32,363 nucleotides of DNA, from assembly GCA_044356745.1 (NCBI GenBank), contig JBIKVP010000017.1, positions 1 through 32,363 on the forward strand, written 5' to 3'. Made by a program: the position numbers and the translations under genes. Each line of letters starts with the position of its first letter. The first letter of the stretch is position 1. The notes under the pieces were generated by a model. The model was not told the DNA's origin. It saw only the letters and a list, made by a program, of their open reading frames with translations, and did not search any database. The DNA comes from JBIKVP01 sp044356745. GTDB lineage: Bacteria; Pseudomonadota; Alphaproteobacteria; Rhizobiales; Beijerinckiaceae. Below, piece after piece: positions 8,205-17,256 of this stretch.

Positions 8205-9473
8205 TTATGATGCTTTTAGCTTAACAAAACGCGACAAAATGGGATCAAAAAGCTTTTTGCGCACGCGTTTTTGTTCAGGCCGCCCAAGCGTCAAATTGAC
8301 GATTTCCTCAAAGATATCATTAATTTTCCCAGCTGGTTGCACTTCTGCGATCATCTGACCATTATTCGCAGCTGTGCCGAACAATTGGCTATCAAATGGA
8401 ACAATTGAAATCACATCAGTACTGAGCGCTTTTGAGAACTCGAGAGGTGAAATCTCTGGGCGTTTTGGTAAACCAACCATATTCAGAATAATTTTGGGTT
8501 GACGATCATTGGGGCGCGCGATGCGTAATGAATCGTACATGCTTTTAGCATTACGCAAACTGGCAAGCTCTGGCGCTGCGACAATCAGTATTTCATCAGC
8601 GCCAACAAGGTTACGCCGTGACCATCCAGTCCATGTATGAGGAACATCCAAGAAAATATAAGGAACTGAAGCTCTTAAATAATCCAAAACTGGATCAAAT
8701 GCTGTTTCCACAAAGTCACATGTGCGATCAAGCATTGCAGATGCGGCCATAAGACTCAAATGATCTGTACACTTAGAAAGCAAACGATCAACAAACGCCG
8801 CATCAATGCGATCTGCACTGAATATTGCGTCTGCAATCCCTTGTGGTGGATCCTGATTGAAATCTAGACCTGCCGTTCCAAAAGCGACATCAAGATCCGC
8901 AATGACTGTTGACGCATTAAAATCACGCGCAGTTGTCCAAGCTAAGTTATGGCACAGTGTTGATGATCCGACACCGCCCTTTGCACCAACGACGGCAATG
9001 ACGCGCCCCACAGGATCAGCACCAGGGCCACTGAAAAGCTCTGATAGGGATTTCAATACATTCATCACATTAATCGGAGTAATCAGATATTCACTTACAC
9101 CGCGACGGATGAGCTCACGGTAAAGCAACACGTCATTAACGTGACCGATCACCAGCACTTTTGTTCCCGGATCACATACTTCAGCTAATGCATCGAGGGC
9201 GCTTAAAAGCGCATTGCGTTCACCCGTTGCTTCAATAATGATGACATTGGGTGTTGGGGCATCAATATACGCTTCAGATGCGGCATGTGCACCTCCCATC
9301 TGAATTTTAACATGCGCCTTATTCATACGCCGATCATTAGAAGCGGCTTGAATCAAGTTTGCAACATCAGATGTTTCGCAGAAAGCTTGAACAGTGACCC
9401 TTGGAATGGGTGCAATGCCCGTTCCTTCATTCACGTCTTCAGCTGCAGATTCGTTTTCAAATAAGTTGCTCAT
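8205..9473 (-). CDS. cpaE: Tad/Flp pilus localisation protein CpaE, MinD/ParA-like ATPase
   Basis: CpaE is a receiver-like plus ParA/MinD-like protein that places the Tad machine in the cell. In these 422 residues an N-terminal receiver-like domain (about 25-145, with VIIIEATGE and the end GVSEYLITPI) precedes the ATPase domain, which starts at the deviant Walker A GAKGGVGSST (163-172) and continues with VIADLDVAFGTAGLDF. The signature lysine is kept. The start overlaps the cpaD stop by 4 bases (ATGA), so the two are translationally coupled. Confidence 0.94.
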   Translation of the reverse strand: MSNLFENESAAEDVNEGTGIAPIPRVTVQAFCETSDVANLIQAASNDRRMNKAHVKIQMGGAHAASEAYIDAPTPNVIIIEATGERNALLSALDALAEVCDPGTKVLVIGHVNDVLLYRELIRRGVSEYLITPINVMNVLKSLSELFSGPGADPVGRVIAVVGAKGGVGSSTLCHNLAWTTARDFNASTVIADLDVAFGTAGLDFNQDPPQGIADAIFSADRIDAAFVDRLLSKCTDHLSLMAASAMLDRTCDFVETAFDPVLDYLRASVPYIFLDVPHTWTGWSRRNLVGADEILIVAAPELASLRNAKSMYDSLRIARPNDRQPKIILNMVGLPKRPEISPLEFSKALSTDVISIVPFDSQLFGTAANNGQMIAEVQPAGKINDIFEEIVNLTLGRPEQKRVRKKLFDPILSRFVKLKAS

Positions 9474-10219
9474 TGGCCTGTCCCTACAGCCTGATTGATC
9501 TGAGTTGGCTGAGTGTTGTATTGCGTTGACGGATCTTGACCCTGACGCAACTTGTCCATCGCCCCAGCACGTTTAATAGTATCAATACGTCCTTCAGGAC
9601 GTGCACGCACTAAATCAAGCGGATCAGCCGTTTGAGAGGCCATATTCGATTGAATGGAACACCCTAAATTCCAATGCGGGTTATTGCGCCACCCATCAAC
9701 ACTTGGCCCTGATCCTAAATCTTGTGGCCACTGTCCACAGATACTTGCCACACGTGCTTTCAATGTTTGATAGACAAGACGTATCGGCGCTGTAACCGTT
9801 GGATCAGCAGGGCGATAATAAGCAACTGAAACTGGGCCATTGCCACCAACAGCTGAAATCGCACGCCGTATTGCTGACATCGTCACTTGAGCATAAGCCT
9901 CCTGACCTGTGCCTTGTGGCACGATAGCCCGAATGCCGCCTTTGCCTTGAGCCAAGTAATCCGTTGTGAAGGCGCGAACATCTTCGAGCTGACGCGGATC
10001 AAGACCTTTATGTCCACCACGTCCAACAAACACATCGAGAGTTTTTGTTGCATCCGTCAAAACAATCGGATGACGCTCTTTGTAATTGTCAGGGTAAGGG
10101 TTGCTGGTCACAATACGGTCTGCTGTACTTGCGCAACCCGCAATTAAGCAACCTAGCGAGGCCACTGCCACAGCCTTGAAGGAATGTGATAAGAGCTTGC
10201 TCTTCAATGCATATCTCAT
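9470..10219 (-). CDS. cpaD: Tad/Flp pilus lipoprotein CpaD (pilotin-like)
   Basis: CpaD is an outer-membrane lipoprotein found with Tad secretins and needed for their stability. The 249 residues begin with a lipoprotein signal, with lipobox LIAGC and acylation at C29. The mature part matches CpaD: RHPIVLTDATKTLDVFVG, QGKGGIRAIVPQG and WPQDLGSGPSVDGWRNNPHWNLGCSIQSNMASQTADPLDLVRAR contain the typical end-block words. It is 92 bases downstream of cpaC and overlaps cpaE by 4 bases. Confidence 0.93.
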   Translation of the reverse strand: MRYALKSKLLSHSFKAVAVASLGCLIAGCASTADRIVTSNPYPDNYKERHPIVLTDATKTLDVFVGRGGHKGLDPRQLEDVRAFTTDYLAQGKGGIRAIVPQGTGQEAYAQVTMSAIRRAISAVGGNGPVSVAYYRPADPTVTAPIRLVYQTLKARVASICGQWPQDLGSGPSVDGWRNNPHWNLGCSIQSNMASQTADPLDLVRARPEGRIDTIKRAGAMDKLRQGQDPSTQYNTQPTQINQAVGTGQ

Positions 10220-10311
10220 GGTCTAACTCGTTTCTTTATCGCTTTAATCATCACCTCGGCGGATTGTGCCTTGGCGTACATGTTGGTGTTGGTAGCGTAT
10301 ATGTGCAAAAA

Positions 10312-11868
10312 TTAGTCGTTGATGAACCCGTAACGTCCCTTCAAAGCAATGCCTTCTGTTGGAGCTCCTGCAACGCCATAGATTTTGTGTAGTCGTCCCA
10401 GAAGAATAGTCTGTCCATCATGTGCATCGGCATAACCATCATCAGGGCGGGCTGTTTCATTAGGCGACATTGGTTTAGCGATGATCGGTGTCACGATAAT
10501 CACCAATTCCGTTTCTTGACGCTGATAATCACGCGAACGAAACAATGCGCCCAGAACAGGGAGATTCATTAATCCGGGAAATCCGTTAATCACTTGTCGC
10601 GATGCCTGTTGAATCAAACCAGCTGTCATAATTGAGCCACCTGAAGGAAGCTCAACAGTAGTATCAGATTTACGCACTTTGGTTCCGACAACGTTAATCG
10701 TATCAAAGCGCACCTGATTCTCAGCATCAAGCTCGGTGACTTCTGTTGCGACTTTAAGACTGATACGGTTTTCAGCCATGACAAAGGGTGTAATGTTTAA
10801 AGACACACCGAAAGGCTTGAATTCGATTCCGATCTCACAGGCGCGCCGACCCAATGCATCGGTGGAACACGTTTGACTTTTAGGAATGGGGATCTCACCC
10901 CCTGCTGTAAATTTTGCTGATTCACCAGAAATCGCCGTCAAAACAGGCTCTGCCAATGTGCGCGACAAGCCATTGCGTTCAAACGCACGTAGCGTCATCT
11001 CTGTAGTGTTCGAACCGCGTTGCACAACAGCTGACAAAGTTGTTGCGGCAAGCGTTTGTGTCGCAAGTGAAAATGGGTTTGTTGATGCTCCAGATATGGA
11101 AGCCCATGATCCTGTCGTTGTAATGCCAAGCTGCTTTAAAACAGCGCGAGAAACCTCAGCAACAGTGACCTTCACCATTACCTGATCTTTACCTTTGACT
11201 GTGAGGCCATTAACAACAGCACCACGCGTTGATGAAAACGCTCCACCAGATACCCCTACGAACGCGTTGGCGATATCAACAGCTTGTTGCCCTTCTGATA
11301 CAGAGCCAACCTGACCCGTTAATAGAATTGAATCGCCTGCTGGTTTGATATCGATGTTCGCACCTGGTAGTGCCCCTCTAAGCATTGTTCTTAAAACATT
11401 TAGATCACGTCCAACAGCAATCTCAAGTGCAGCAATTTGACGCCCTGCATCATCTAGTGCGAATATCGTTGTAAAACCGTCTGCAATACCGATAATGAAT
11501 AGTTTTTTAGAAGAACGAACAATCGCATTTGCAACTTTGGGGTTTGCAACAAAGATCTCTTTTGCTTCGCGCGGCAGATCAACAATAATGGACTTGCCGA
11601 TGGAGAGATCAATCCGGCGTGCCAAAGCCTCTTCATTGCTGCCAACATTGAGCTGTGGTGCTGGGCCAAATGATGAGGGAACACCGCTTTTTGCATGTCC
11701 ATGTTCAGATTTGCTTGGACCACTTTGTGCCAACGCAACACCTGTCATAACACACACAAGTGCACACGTCATACTTGTTGATGCCAGCGTGCGGCGCAGT
11801 GCTGCATGGAACGCTTTAAAGGACGAGCGGCGATTCGTGTCTCTGCCAAGATTAAGTATTGATGTCAT
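10312..11868 (-). CDS. cpaC: Tad/Flp pilus outer-membrane secretin CpaC (RcpA)
   Basis: CpaC forms the outer-membrane ring through which the Flp pilus leaves. The N-terminus has a long basic region and a signal peptide ending near ALAQ. An N-terminal pilus domain (SIIVDLPREAKEIFVANPKVANAIV) and a BON-like region (ILLTGQVGSVSEGQQAVDIANAFVG) follow, then the secretin domain ending LPVLGALFRSRDYQRQETELVIIVTPII at about residues 425-460. The frame is open up to a TTG at 11889, but the ATG at 11868 is the likelier start (518 residues). The gap to cpaB upstream is 48 bases. Confidence 0.94.
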   Translation of the reverse strand: MTSILNLGRDTNRRSSFKAFHAALRRTLASTSMTCALVCVMTGVALAQSGPSKSEHGHAKSGVPSSFGPAPQLNVGSNEEALARRIDLSIGKSIIVDLPREAKEIFVANPKVANAIVRSSKKLFIIGIADGFTTIFALDDAGRQIAALEIAVGRDLNVLRTMLRGALPGANIDIKPAGDSILLTGQVGSVSEGQQAVDIANAFVGVSGGAFSSTRGAVVNGLTVKGKDQVMVKVTVAEVSRAVLKQLGITTTGSWASISGASTNPFSLATQTLAATTLSAVVQRGSNTTEMTLRAFERNGLSRTLAEPVLTAISGESAKFTAGGEIPIPKSQTCSTDALGRRACEIGIEFKPFGVSLNITPFVMAENRISLKVATEVTELDAENQVRFDTINVVGTKVRKSDTTVELPSGGSIMTAGLIQQASRQVINGFPGLMNLPVLGALFRSRDYQRQETELVIIVTPIIAKPMSPNETARPDDGYADAHDGQTILLGRLHKIYGVAGAPTEGIALKGRYGFIND

Positions 11869-11916
11869 CGTCGTTACTTTCAAACTCAAATAAAATATAC
11901 AGTTATGATTTAGCCG

Positions 11917-12723
11917 TCAGTTGCGTGTCGTTTGGCGGCTGATACCATAGCGAACGATTGTCATTGATCCGTCTTTACTTTGAACAGTCTCTTCAACTTT
12001 TGTATTTGCATCAGCAATACTACGAAGCGCGAGAGAGAGTTGACCCACTTTCTGTGCCAACGTAATGACTTCTGCCTGTTTCGGATCAAGCTCAAGTGTA
12101 GCTGTTTCTCCGACAACGACCTTCTGACCGTCTTTTTCTTGAATACTTTGTCCAATTGCCAAAACACGAATGTTTTTGAGCAATGTTTCAGATGTAAATG
12201 GATTATTGGTCGCGCCGCCTTCATCTTCACGGTAGATGCGGATGACATCAACGCGATCATTGGGAAGAATAAAACCACCTGCTGTTGATGAGCCGCGACT
12301 ATCAATAGTAATCGCCACCGCACGCATTCCTGCAGGTAAAATGGCAGACAAGAAGCCTGAGCCATCTGCACGAATAATTTTTTCACGTCTCACTGGCTCA
12401 CCAGCAACAAAGCTCGTGCGTGCAATAGAACCCGCTAATTCATCAAGAGCATTCGGCGTGTCAGAGCGACGAACCACGTTTACAGGTGTGGCTTCTTGTG
12501 GCCACGGCTGCCAACGCATGTCACTTTTCGCAAGTGTCGCGCCCATATTGACATCAACAGCTGTCACTAACACATCATTAAGTGCTACAGTTGATTGCGG
12601 TGTCTGAACTTGTTGCGGAACTTCGACAATCTTCTCTTGCGGCGTTGAATTACCAGCAAGATACATCGCAACACCGCCAGCGGCGACGGCAATACCCAAT
12701 ACAATAACTTGTGCGCGTTTCAT
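11917..12723 (-). CDS. cpaB: Tad/Flp pilus assembly protein CpaB (RcpC)
   Basis: CpaB is a periplasmic protein anchored by one N-terminal helix (residues about 6-25) and carrying an SAF domain thought to bind peptidoglycan and support the secretin. Seen here: VLVTAVDVNMGATLAKSDMRWQPWP, then FVAGEPVRREKI, LPAGMRAVAITID and GGFILPNDRVDVIRI, the CpaB core in order. The 268 residues are typical. It is the first Tad gene of the cluster; flp pilin and cpaA genes usually found just upstream are absent, and gltD follows instead. The 236 bases upstream are non-coding and AT-rich, so the operon promoter should be there. Confidence 0.94.
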   Translation of the reverse strand: MKRAQVIVLGIAVAAGGVAMYLAGNSTPQEKIVEVPQQVQTPQSTVALNDVLVTAVDVNMGATLAKSDMRWQPWPQEATPVNVVRRSDTPNALDELAGSIARTSFVAGEPVRREKIIRADGSGFLSAILPAGMRAVAITIDSRGSSTAGGFILPNDRVDVIRIYREDEGGATNNPFTSETLLKNIRVLAIGQSIQEKDGQKVVVGETATLELDPKQAEVITLAQKVGQLSLALRSIADANTKVEETVQSKDGSMTIVRYGISRQTTRN

Positions 12724-12773
12724 ATTTAAAGACTCTACTCACGGTGAACGATACGTGAATTTCAACAGGCAAA

Positions 12774-12793
12774 CGTCAAATTAAGGTTAATCA
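12774..12793 (-). promoter_or_regulatory. Putative cpaB promoter -35 with adjacent palindromic motif
   Basis: On the minus strand TTGACG (12774-12779) lies about 55 bases before the cpaB ATG, directly preceded by the near-palindrome TGATTAACCTTAAT (12780-12793). Spacing of 17 bases leads to ACGTAT, a weak -10. The same 14 bases occur at 14960-14973 next to another TTGACG. The TTAACC half resembles half-sites of the alphaproteobacterial regulator CtrA, but the full CtrA spacing is not present. Confidence 0.3.
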
Positions 12794-12959
12794 GATGTGT
12801 CTAAATCTCTTTTTGTGTGCTGTTGATAAACTTTTTTAAGGCTCAAAACGATCATATAATTTTAAAAGAGAACCGTAAGGCATTGTTTTATAATATTTAT
12901 TTTTGAAGAGCGCTTGCAAACGTCAGTTTTAATGACATCAATAAAAAAATTTGCTTTAT

Positions 12960-14405
12960 TTATACGAGAGGTAAAAGGCTTGAGCCCATAAGGTGTTTAT
13001 CCATCGCATATGCAGCCTGACGCCCTTCACGAATGGCCCAAACAACAAGAGACTGTCCACGGCGCGCATCACCAGCTGCGAAAAATTTTGGTCGCGCCAT
13101 TCGATAATCTTGATCAGAAGCTTGAAAACATGAGCGTGTATCGAGTGAAAGGCCCGCCGCCTGCAACCAGTTATATTCTGGTACACCTGCAAAGCCGATG
13201 GCGATTAAAACAAGCTCTGCAGGTATGATGAACTCTGTCCCTGAAAGCGGACGCCTTCGTGAATCAGCACGAGCACACAATACGCCTGAGACATGTCCCC
13301 TATCACCAATGATTTCAAGTGTCACCGCTTCAAATGCTGTTTCAGCCCCTTCTGCTTGACTGCTCGTGGTGCGAAGTCTTGTCGGCCAATAAGGCCACAC
13401 TGTCATCGTCTCTTCACGTAGTGGCGGTTTAGGGCGAATATCAAGTTGCGTAACTGACAACGCACCTTGCCTGAAAGCAGTGCCTATACAATCAGATGCT
13501 GTATCCCCGCCACCAATCACAACAACGTTTTTTCCTGTAGCCTGAATGGGATGCATCACGTCCCTTTCATGATAAGTTGGCTCATCTTGCAAGCTCACAT
13601 AACGATTATGTTGACTAAGGTAACCCATTGCAAAATGGACACCTTTAAGTTCTTGACCCTTTAATGTCTGATCACGAGGCTTTTCCGCCCCAATTGCAAG
13701 CAAAACCGCATCATAATCGTGCTCAAGCGTTTCAAGAGAAATTGTTTCTCCCACATGCGCACCATAGTGAAAAATAACGCCTTCTGCCTCCATTTGGGTA
13801 ATACGCCGATCAATATGATGCTTTTCCATTTTAAAATCAGGAATACCATAACGCAAAAGACCACCCGCTTTTGCTTCCCGCTCAAAAACGTGAACATCAT
13901 GTCCCACACGGGCAAGCTGCTGTGCAGCAGCTAATCCGGCAGGACCCGAGCCAACAATCGCGATGCGTTTTCCAGTGCGCATGGCTGACGGCTGAGGCTT
14001 GATCCACCCCATTTGCCAACCCTTATCTGCAAGTGCCTGTTCAATGGTTTTGATCGCAACGGGACTGTGTTCAAGATTGAGCGTGCACGCTTCTTCACAC
14101 GGCGCAGGGCAAATGCGCCCTGTGAATTCAGGAAAGTTGTTAGTAGTATGTAGATCATTGAGAGCCCCCTCCCAATGACCTTGCGTGACCAGATCATTCC
14201 AATCCGGAATTTGATTGTGTATGGGGCAACCTGTAGCACCGTGACAATAAGGAATACCGCAGTCCATGCATCGCGCTGCCTGCTTTTCAATCTCTCGCGG
14301 ATCAAGCGGCAAACTAAATTCACGCGAATGACGAATGCGATCACCCGCCGGCTGGTATTTCGGCTCTTGCCGATCATATTCCAGAAAGCCTGTGATTTTA
14401 CCCAT
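12960..14405 (-). CDS. gltD: Glutamate synthase [NADPH] small subunit
   Basis: GltD passes electrons from NADPH through FAD and two 4Fe-4S clusters to the large subunit, which makes glutamate from glutamine and 2-oxoglutarate. The N-terminal iron-sulfur cysteines are C46, C49, C54 and C60 (CMDCGIPYCHGATGC) and ICPAPCEEAC (99-107). The FAD loop is GSGPAGLAA (from 152), the NADPH loop VVIGGGDTASDC, and AGDARRGQSLVVWAIREGR closes the FAD site. The 481 residues are full length. gltB is not adjacent: cpaB lies downstream and a long non-coding stretch upstream. A related stand-alone oxidoreductase function cannot be fully excluded, but the GltD-specific N-terminus argues for the small subunit. Confidence 0.92.
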   Translation of the reverse strand: MGKITGFLEYDRQEPKYQPAGDRIRHSREFSLPLDPREIEKQAARCMDCGIPYCHGATGCPIHNQIPDWNDLVTQGHWEGALNDLHTTNNFPEFTGRICPAPCEEACTLNLEHSPVAIKTIEQALADKGWQMGWIKPQPSAMRTGKRIAIVGSGPAGLAAAQQLARVGHDVHVFEREAKAGGLLRYGIPDFKMEKHHIDRRITQMEAEGVIFHYGAHVGETISLETLEHDYDAVLLAIGAEKPRDQTLKGQELKGVHFAMGYLSQHNRYVSLQDEPTYHERDVMHPIQATGKNVVVIGGGDTASDCIGTAFRQGALSVTQLDIRPKPPLREETMTVWPYWPTRLRTTSSQAEGAETAFEAVTLEIIGDRGHVSGVLCARADSRRRPLSGTEFIIPAELVLIAIGFAGVPEYNWLQAAGLSLDTRSCFQASDQDYRMARPKFFAAGDARRGQSLVVWAIREGRQAAYAMDKHLMGSSLLPLV

Positions 14406-14688
14406 GTTTTTGTCTCTTTATGTCCGTTTTCCTTCTCTTTAGAGCATACAACCCATGAAAAGAGTTTTACTTGATTCTTTTTCCTCTTCTTTTACCTCTA
14501 TTTTCCTTTCCTTTTTCTCTCACAAGTCTCTGGAAGAGCGCTTGATGATCCTTTTTCAAGGGATTATCTGACGTCCTCCAGAGCTTTGCGAAGAGATTTG
14601 TCATCTTGTTTCTCGCCGCGGCTTTGATGTTACTCTTCTTTTTTGTATCGACACATGCTGTTACGTAACATGCATTGTCAGCATTTTT

Positions 14689-14809
14689 CCCCGTCCCTTT
14701 TTTAAGGGGTCACCATCAATGCGTTTTCAGTGCATTCATGACGAAGGGCGACATGGCCATGTCACGATTAGAATAACAGTGCTTGAAAGGGCGGGGATAA
14801 CTTTTTTTT
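14689..14809 (+). ncRNA. Candidate structured small RNA ending in an intrinsic terminator
   Basis: CCCCG (14689-14693) and CCCTTT (14695-14700) can pair with AAAGGGCGGGG (14786-14796) as an 11-base-pair closing stem with one bulged base. Inside lie a 5-pair hairpin AATGC/GCATT and the palindrome GACATGGCCATGTC (14750-14763). Five bases after the stem come eight thymines (14802-14809), as in an intrinsic terminator. No convincing promoter is visible before 14689, and I recognise no known RNA family. It may instead be only a long-range chance stem. Confidence 0.25.
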
Positions 14810-14953
14810 AAGAGACAAACTCATCTGAAAATACGCAGAGAAAATATCCGTCAGTTGCGGAGTGGATCATACTTTTTTCTCGTCCTATTTGCAATTTCCC
14901 ACGCTTTGTATGTCCTTAAGTTAATGCAATATCAAATGCTTATCCTGTTTTAG

Positions 14954-14985
14954 TTGACGATTAAGGTTAATCAATTTACTATAAT
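14954..14985 (+). promoter_or_regulatory. Putative promoter of the DUF2865 gene with palindromic motif
   Basis: TTGACG (14954-14959) is a good -35. TACTAT (14977-14982, 17-base spacing) is the best -10; TATAAT at 14980-14985 is a perfect hexamer but 20 bases away. The palindromic motif ATTAAGGTTAATCA (14960-14973) fills the spacer, where a bound protein would block polymerase. Confidence 0.45.
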
Positions 14986-15014
14986 TCGAGGTGGGTTTAT
15001 GTGGAGTGATCATC

Positions 15015-16520
15015 ATGATGGCAAGTCTTCCCCCGCCTAAACGTATGAAAGCGGGCACGCCATCAAAGGTTGATGAACTGCGCTTACGCGTTCAACGCGC
15101 CCGCCAAACTGTAGTATGGCATTATGAAGCTGAAGCGCTTGAGCGTATTGAGAAAAAAAGTGCATCCAACGCATTGATCATGGCTTCTCAGCCACATCAT
15201 ACAGCCTCATTAAAAGATTCAACCTCTGCGCATCAATCCACAACGACCTCAGGAAGCCGTGTGATGGTTTCCCCGTTTCTAAACGAGAATGATTTACAAG
15301 ATGAGAGCGATGACAATCTGCCCTTGTCTTATCTGACGGATCCTAACGGCGCATACATGGAAACGCCTGATTATCTTCCCACGGCACGCGTAATGGCAAT
15401 GTCGATTCTCGGCTTGTGCATGGGCGCTGCCTTGATGTTAATTCTTTCAAGTTTCATGGGACGGTCAAGCAGCGAAGCAAGATTAATGTCACCTCAAGTC
15501 GCACAAACGATTGCAGCATCTCAAACAACGCCATCACCTGATCCATCGAATGTTTCATTAAATAATGAGACGGGCACAATTTTTCCACCGAGCCCACAAT
15601 CTTCGAAAAATGATTTTCACGTCTTCTCTATGCCGATGAAAATTCAAAAAGTTGCTCATGTTGCTGATGAAGCGCAAACAATTCGCCGTGATAGTAAGCC
15701 GCTGACAACAACATTAAGACGCATCAAGCCTCAAAAGATTTTACGAACCCCTGAGGTCATGGCCGCGGCTGCCCCTATGACACGTCGCTCCGTGTGCGTA
15801 CGCATGTGTGATGGTTATTATTTCCCTCTTGGCAACGTCAAAGATGACGCTTCACTTGAAGGGCAAGAAATGATGTGCCGCGCCGCATGTCCGGGTGCAA
15901 CGACCAAACTGTTTACAATCCCTTCCGGCACAGAAAGCATTGATCAGGCTGTTTCATTGCAAGGTAAAAGCTACCGCTCAATTCCAATGGCTTATGCTTA
16001 TGAAAGCAGTTTAGACAGCACATGCGCGTGTCGTATTCAGCGCGTAAAGCTTGATACGCCCCAAACATCGAATACACCATCACCATCGGTTGCATCGCCT
16101 CTTAAAAAAATGTCGCTCCTCAATGATCCAACGCTGCGCCCAGGTGATGCAATTGTACTTGATGGGCAGGCAAAAGTCTTTACTGGACAAGGTGACAAAG
16201 AGCGTAGCTTGCAGGATTTTACAGATTTTCGTACCACACGCACTTTATCTCCAAGCGATAAAGACAAGCTTGATAAAACAGTGGGTATATCGCGGCAAGA
16301 AGCGCTTTATAGACAGATTCAAAATAATCCACGGGTTCTACGTGAGCAACGCAAAGCCAGCGCAAACCATCGTGTCAGCTTTGGTCGTGATGATCAAACA
16401 CCGGATAATGAACGGGTTGTTGTAAGGGCAGGCACATCAACGGGAGAGCGCACCACGGTACGCATCGTAACTCCCTCACCGTTCAAAGAAACAGAACCAA
16501 AAGACGTTAAGCGGCCATAA
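15015..16520 (+). CDS. DUF2865 domain protein, single-pass membrane-anchored
   Basis: The C-terminal half carries a DUF2865-like domain (residues about 258-341): VCVRMCDGYYFPLG, then MMCRAACPG, KLFTIPSG, GKSYRSIPMAYAYES and CACR. The six cysteines C261, C265, C288, C292, C337 and C339 suggest disulfides or metal binding in the periplasm. A membrane helix lies at about 126-147, preceded by a charged cytoplasmic region and followed by a Ser/Pro/Thr-rich linker. The family is of unknown function and I know it mainly from Rhizobiales. The frame is open to a GTG at 14991, but ATG 15015 is preceded by GGAG at the right distance, giving 501 residues. Its stop is 4 bases from that of the convergent livF. 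Confidence 0.8.
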   Translation: MMASLPPPKRMKAGTPSKVDELRLRVQRARQTVVWHYEAEALERIEKKSASNALIMASQPHHTASLKDSTSAHQSTTTSGSRVMVSPFLNENDLQDESDDNLPLSYLTDPNGAYMETPDYLPTARVMAMSILGLCMGAALMLILSSFMGRSSSEARLMSPQVAQTIAASQTTPSPDPSNVSLNNETGTIFPPSPQSSKNDFHVFSMPMKIQKVAHVADEAQTIRRDSKPLTTTLRRIKPQKILRTPEVMAAAAPMTRRSVCVRMCDGYYFPLGNVKDDASLEGQEMMCRAACPGATTKLFTIPSGTESIDQAVSLQGKSYRSIPMAYAYESSLDSTCACRIQRVKLDTPQTSNTPSPSVASPLKKMSLLNDPTLRPGDAIVLDGQAKVFTGQGDKERSLQDFTDFRTTRTLSPSDKDKLDKTVGISRQEALYRQIQNNPRVLREQRKASANHRVSFGRDDQTPDNERVVVRAGTSTGERTTVRIVTPSPFKETEPKDVKRP

Positions 16521-16524
16521 TGAC

Positions 16525-17256
16525 TTATGTGTGTCCGCCTTCGAGATAAGCGGCTTTGACAGCAGGATCAGCGAGTAAGGCAGCACCAGAGCCGGACAAA
16601 GTGATTGCACCACCCACCATCACATATGCCGTATGTGCAAGTTTGAGCGCATGATAAGCGTTTTGCTCAACAAGAAAAACGCTTAAACCTTCGGTTTCAT
16701 TAAGGTTTTTGATGGCTTCAAAAATCTGTTTGGCGATCAAGGGCGCTAAGCCAAGTGAGGGCTCATCAAGCAATAAAAGTTTAGGGCGCGCCATGAGTGC
16801 ACGGGCAATCGCCAGCATTTGCTGTTCACCACCCGATAACGTCCCCCCCCGTTGATGTAAACGCTCTTTTAATCGGGGAAAGAGATTCAAAACCTTCTCT
16901 AATGATTGTGAAAAATGCGCAGGAGAACTTACTAAAGCACCCATTTGAAGATTTTCAAACACGCTCATGCGCGGGAAAATTCGCCGCCCCTCAGGTGATT
17001 GTGCAATGCCCCAATAAGCAAGTTGATGCGTCGGTGCATGCGTGATGTTGCGTCCTTCAAAAATGATCTCTCCCGCACTGGCTCGTGGTTTGCCAGAAAT
17101 CGTCATCATCAAAGTGGATTTTCCAGCCCCATTTGCACCGATAAGCGTCACAATTTCCCGCTCATGAATGGTCAGATCAACACCTCTGAGGGCAACAATC
17201 GGCCCGTAGTGAGCCATAACACCGCGAAGCGATAAAAGGGGTGTTTTGGATGTCAT
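16525..17256 (-). CDS. livF: Branched-chain amino acid ABC transporter ATPase LivF
   Basis: This is the second ATPase of a high-affinity leucine/isoleucine/valine-type importer, acting at the inner face of the membrane with LivG. Walker A GANGAGKST is at 40-48, the signature LSGGEQQ at 140-146 and Walker B with DEP at 164-166. The LivF-like words MAHYGPIVALRGVDL, SPEGRRIFPRMSVFENL and VFLVEQNA support the assignment. The 243 residues are typical. Its start overlaps the livG stop by 4 bases. It is the last gene of the liv run. Confidence 0.94.
   Translation of the reverse strand: MTSKTPLLSLRGVMAHYGPIVALRGVDLTIHEREIVTLIGANGAGKSTLMMTISGKPRASAGEIIFEGRNITHAPTHQLAYWGIAQSPEGRRIFPRMSVFENLQMGALVSSPAHFSQSLEKVLNLFPRLKERLHQRGGTLSGGEQQMLAIARALMARPKLLLLDEPSLGLAPLIAKQIFEAIKNLNETEGLSVFLVEQNAYHALKLAHTAYVMVGGAITLSGSGAALLADPAVKAAYLEGGHT

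Larger units (their letters stand above)
14406..15014. other. Long non-coding region between gltD and the DUF2865 gene
   Basis: About 600 bases with no credible gene on either strand. Bases 14410-14530 are strongly pyrimidine-rich on the plus strand. Two perfect palindromes follow, TGTTACGTAACA (14659-14670) and GACATGGCCATGTC (14750-14763), then a potential structured RNA with a thymine run (14689-14809) and a promoter (14954-14985) for the plus-strand gene. The gltD promoter must also lie here, reading the other way. Confidence 0.7.

Noticed and set aside
14410..14530. Pyrimidine-rich tract as a coding region or repeat array
   Set aside because: It has no regular repeat unit and no open frame of interest; only composition is notable.
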